The translations under genes and the position numbers were made by a program. The notes beneath the pieces were generated by a model, which made no database searches, was not told the origin of the DNA, and saw nothing but the letters and a program-made list of their open reading frames with translations. From positions 124,001 to 188,000 of the forward strand of contig JAUNUH010000002.1 of NCBI GenBank assembly GCA_030538275.1: 64,000 bases of DNA. The letters are read 5' to 3'. Each line of letters starts with the position of its first letter. Position 1 is the first letter of the stretch. The stretch is from Flavobacteriaceae bacterium (GTDB lineage: Bacteria; Bacteroidota; Bacteroidia; Flavobacteriales; Weeksellaceae). This document shows, in pieces, positions 63,392 through 64,000 of the stretch.

Positions 63392-63715
63392 TCAAGGCTT
63401 CCAAAGATGCTTTTCAAAATCCTGAACCTGATTGTCAATCACTACAATGCCTTCATTTTCAAGTAATTGCTGCATCAATTCTGGATGAGCAAAATGCGCT
63501 TTACCCGTGAGCAAGCCATGACGGTTTACAACCCTATGCGCCGGAATATCCGCCATAGAATGACTTGCATTCATAGCCCATCCCACCATTCGAGCAGCAC
63601 CAGGCGCACCAATTTTATGGGCAATCAATCCGTATGTACATACCTTTCCTTCAGGAATTTGCCTTACAACACAATAAACTTGCTCATAGAATGAATTTGA
63701 ATCCTCTGATTTCAT
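63392..63715 (-). CDS. Alkyltransferase-like (MGMT family) DNA-binding protein lacking the acceptor Cys
   Basis: A 107-residue C-terminal MGMT-type domain only: winged helix GKVCTYGLIAHKIGAPGAARMVGWAMNAS and the active-site loop IPAHRVVNRHG. The usual PCHR is PAHR, so the alkyl-accepting Cys is replaced by Ala. Such ATL proteins bind O6-alkylguanine and flag it for nucleotide excision repair. It begins just before the right window edge gene on the opposite strand. Confidence 0.92.
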   Translation of the reverse strand: MKSEDSNSFYEQVYCVVRQIPEGKVCTYGLIAHKIGAPGAARMVGWAMNASHSMADIPAHRVVNRHGLLTGKAHFAHPELMQQLLENEGIVVIDNQVQDFEKHLWKP

Positions 63716-63759
63716 AAAGATTATGTATTTTTAACCTGAAACCATCAAATATAATAATT

Positions 63760-64000
63760 TTGTCCAGAGAATTCGATATACAATCCATTCGGTCTAGACC
63801 CAGATTCAAACTCAAAACAAGGTTGTCACGAGAAGAATTCACACATCGACTCAGCCGCCAGTTTGAAGTGCAGAAAAGAGTTCTAGGTGGGTATGTAGGA
63901 AAAGAAATTTCAATCATTCGACTACGAAAAGACAAAAAGAAATACTGGGCCCCACAACTGCAAATCCGATCAGAAAAAGATGAAGAAAATCCCGAAATTA
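63760..64000 (+). CDS. Hypothetical protein, 5' part (runs off the window)
   Basis: An open plus-strand frame reads SREFDIQSIRSRPRFKLKTR, then LSREEFTHRLSRQFEVQKRV and KKYWAPQLQIRSEK, and continues past the window end. The composition and the YWxPQL motif look like a real membrane-associated Flavobacteriia protein family I have seen but cannot name. No ATG is in frame; the likely start is a TTG at 63760, which is also the end of a TAATTTTG box (63755-63762), or the true start is elsewhere. Confidence 0.5.
   Translation, partial: MSREFDIQSIRSRPRFKLKTRLSREEFTHRLSRQFEVQKRVLGGYVGKEISIIRLRKDKKKYWAPQLQIRSEKDEENPEI

Overview
The window is a piece of a Bacteroidota chromosome, most likely from the Flavobacteriales. 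Support comes from four secreted proteins, three ending in a recognisable Type IX secretion (T9SS) C-terminal tail, a GLPGLI-family protein, promoters with the Bacteroidota -7 box TAnnTTTG (several with an upstream TTTG), low GC, many lipoproteins, and family-typical neighbours (ribH-RNase HI, peroxiredoxin-thioredoxin-DUF6952, DUF2480). I do not name a genus.

Left flank (1-18.8 kb): two surface or lipoprotein genes and a T9SS cargo, then housekeeping genes: lepA, a GLPGLI protein, a TPR membrane protein-ribH-RNase HI operon, a minus-strand cysS / peptidase S66 / YraN operon, folE, a PfkB kinase, a histidine kinase, two M20-type dipeptidases and hisS. Long imperfect palindromes of one family (GGGC...GGATTTCCGCTACTATC...GCCCC) sit in several gaps.

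Centre (19.2-46.4 kb): a polymorphic-toxin island. A T9SS propeller-like protein and two secreted Rhs/YD-repeat proteins form an operon. The second Rhs protein ends in a domain that resembles viral-type phospholipase A2, followed by a lipoprotein that is probably its immunity protein. Downstream, all on the same strand, lie about eleven more toxin/immunity modules. Most start inside the Rhs core at successively later points and then switch to a different C-terminal toxin with its own immunity gene. Toxin types visible are a second PLA2-like, an HExxH metallopeptidase (two copies, one decayed and one fused to an IS110 transposase), a possible Ntox44, a LysM-containing toxin guarded by a CPBP membrane protein, Gly-rich putative membrane-active toxins guarded by membrane proteins, and unknowns. 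Some modules are eroded by IS insertion, homopolymer frameshifts or deletion. The layout looks like a reservoir of silent toxin cassettes able to recombine into the complete Rhs gene through the shared core. Two copies of one IS3-like element, one frameshifted and one internally deleted, lie in and at the end of the island.

Right flank (47.3-64 kb): purH, a PLP desulfhydrase/deaminase, a LysM glucosaminidase, hemL, a tRNA-Ala(GGC) preceded by two tandem half-tRNA copies, a T9SS protein, a TPR/HTH signalling protein, a lipoprotein, lpxB, small membrane and DUF genes, a DinB-like protein, the peroxiredoxin/thioredoxin operon and an alkyltransferase-like protein lacking the acceptor cysteine. 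Two intergenic loci (about 52.6 and 58.5 kb) share an internal geometry of direct repeats, -7 box and GCCGG terminator and may encode paralogous small RNAs.
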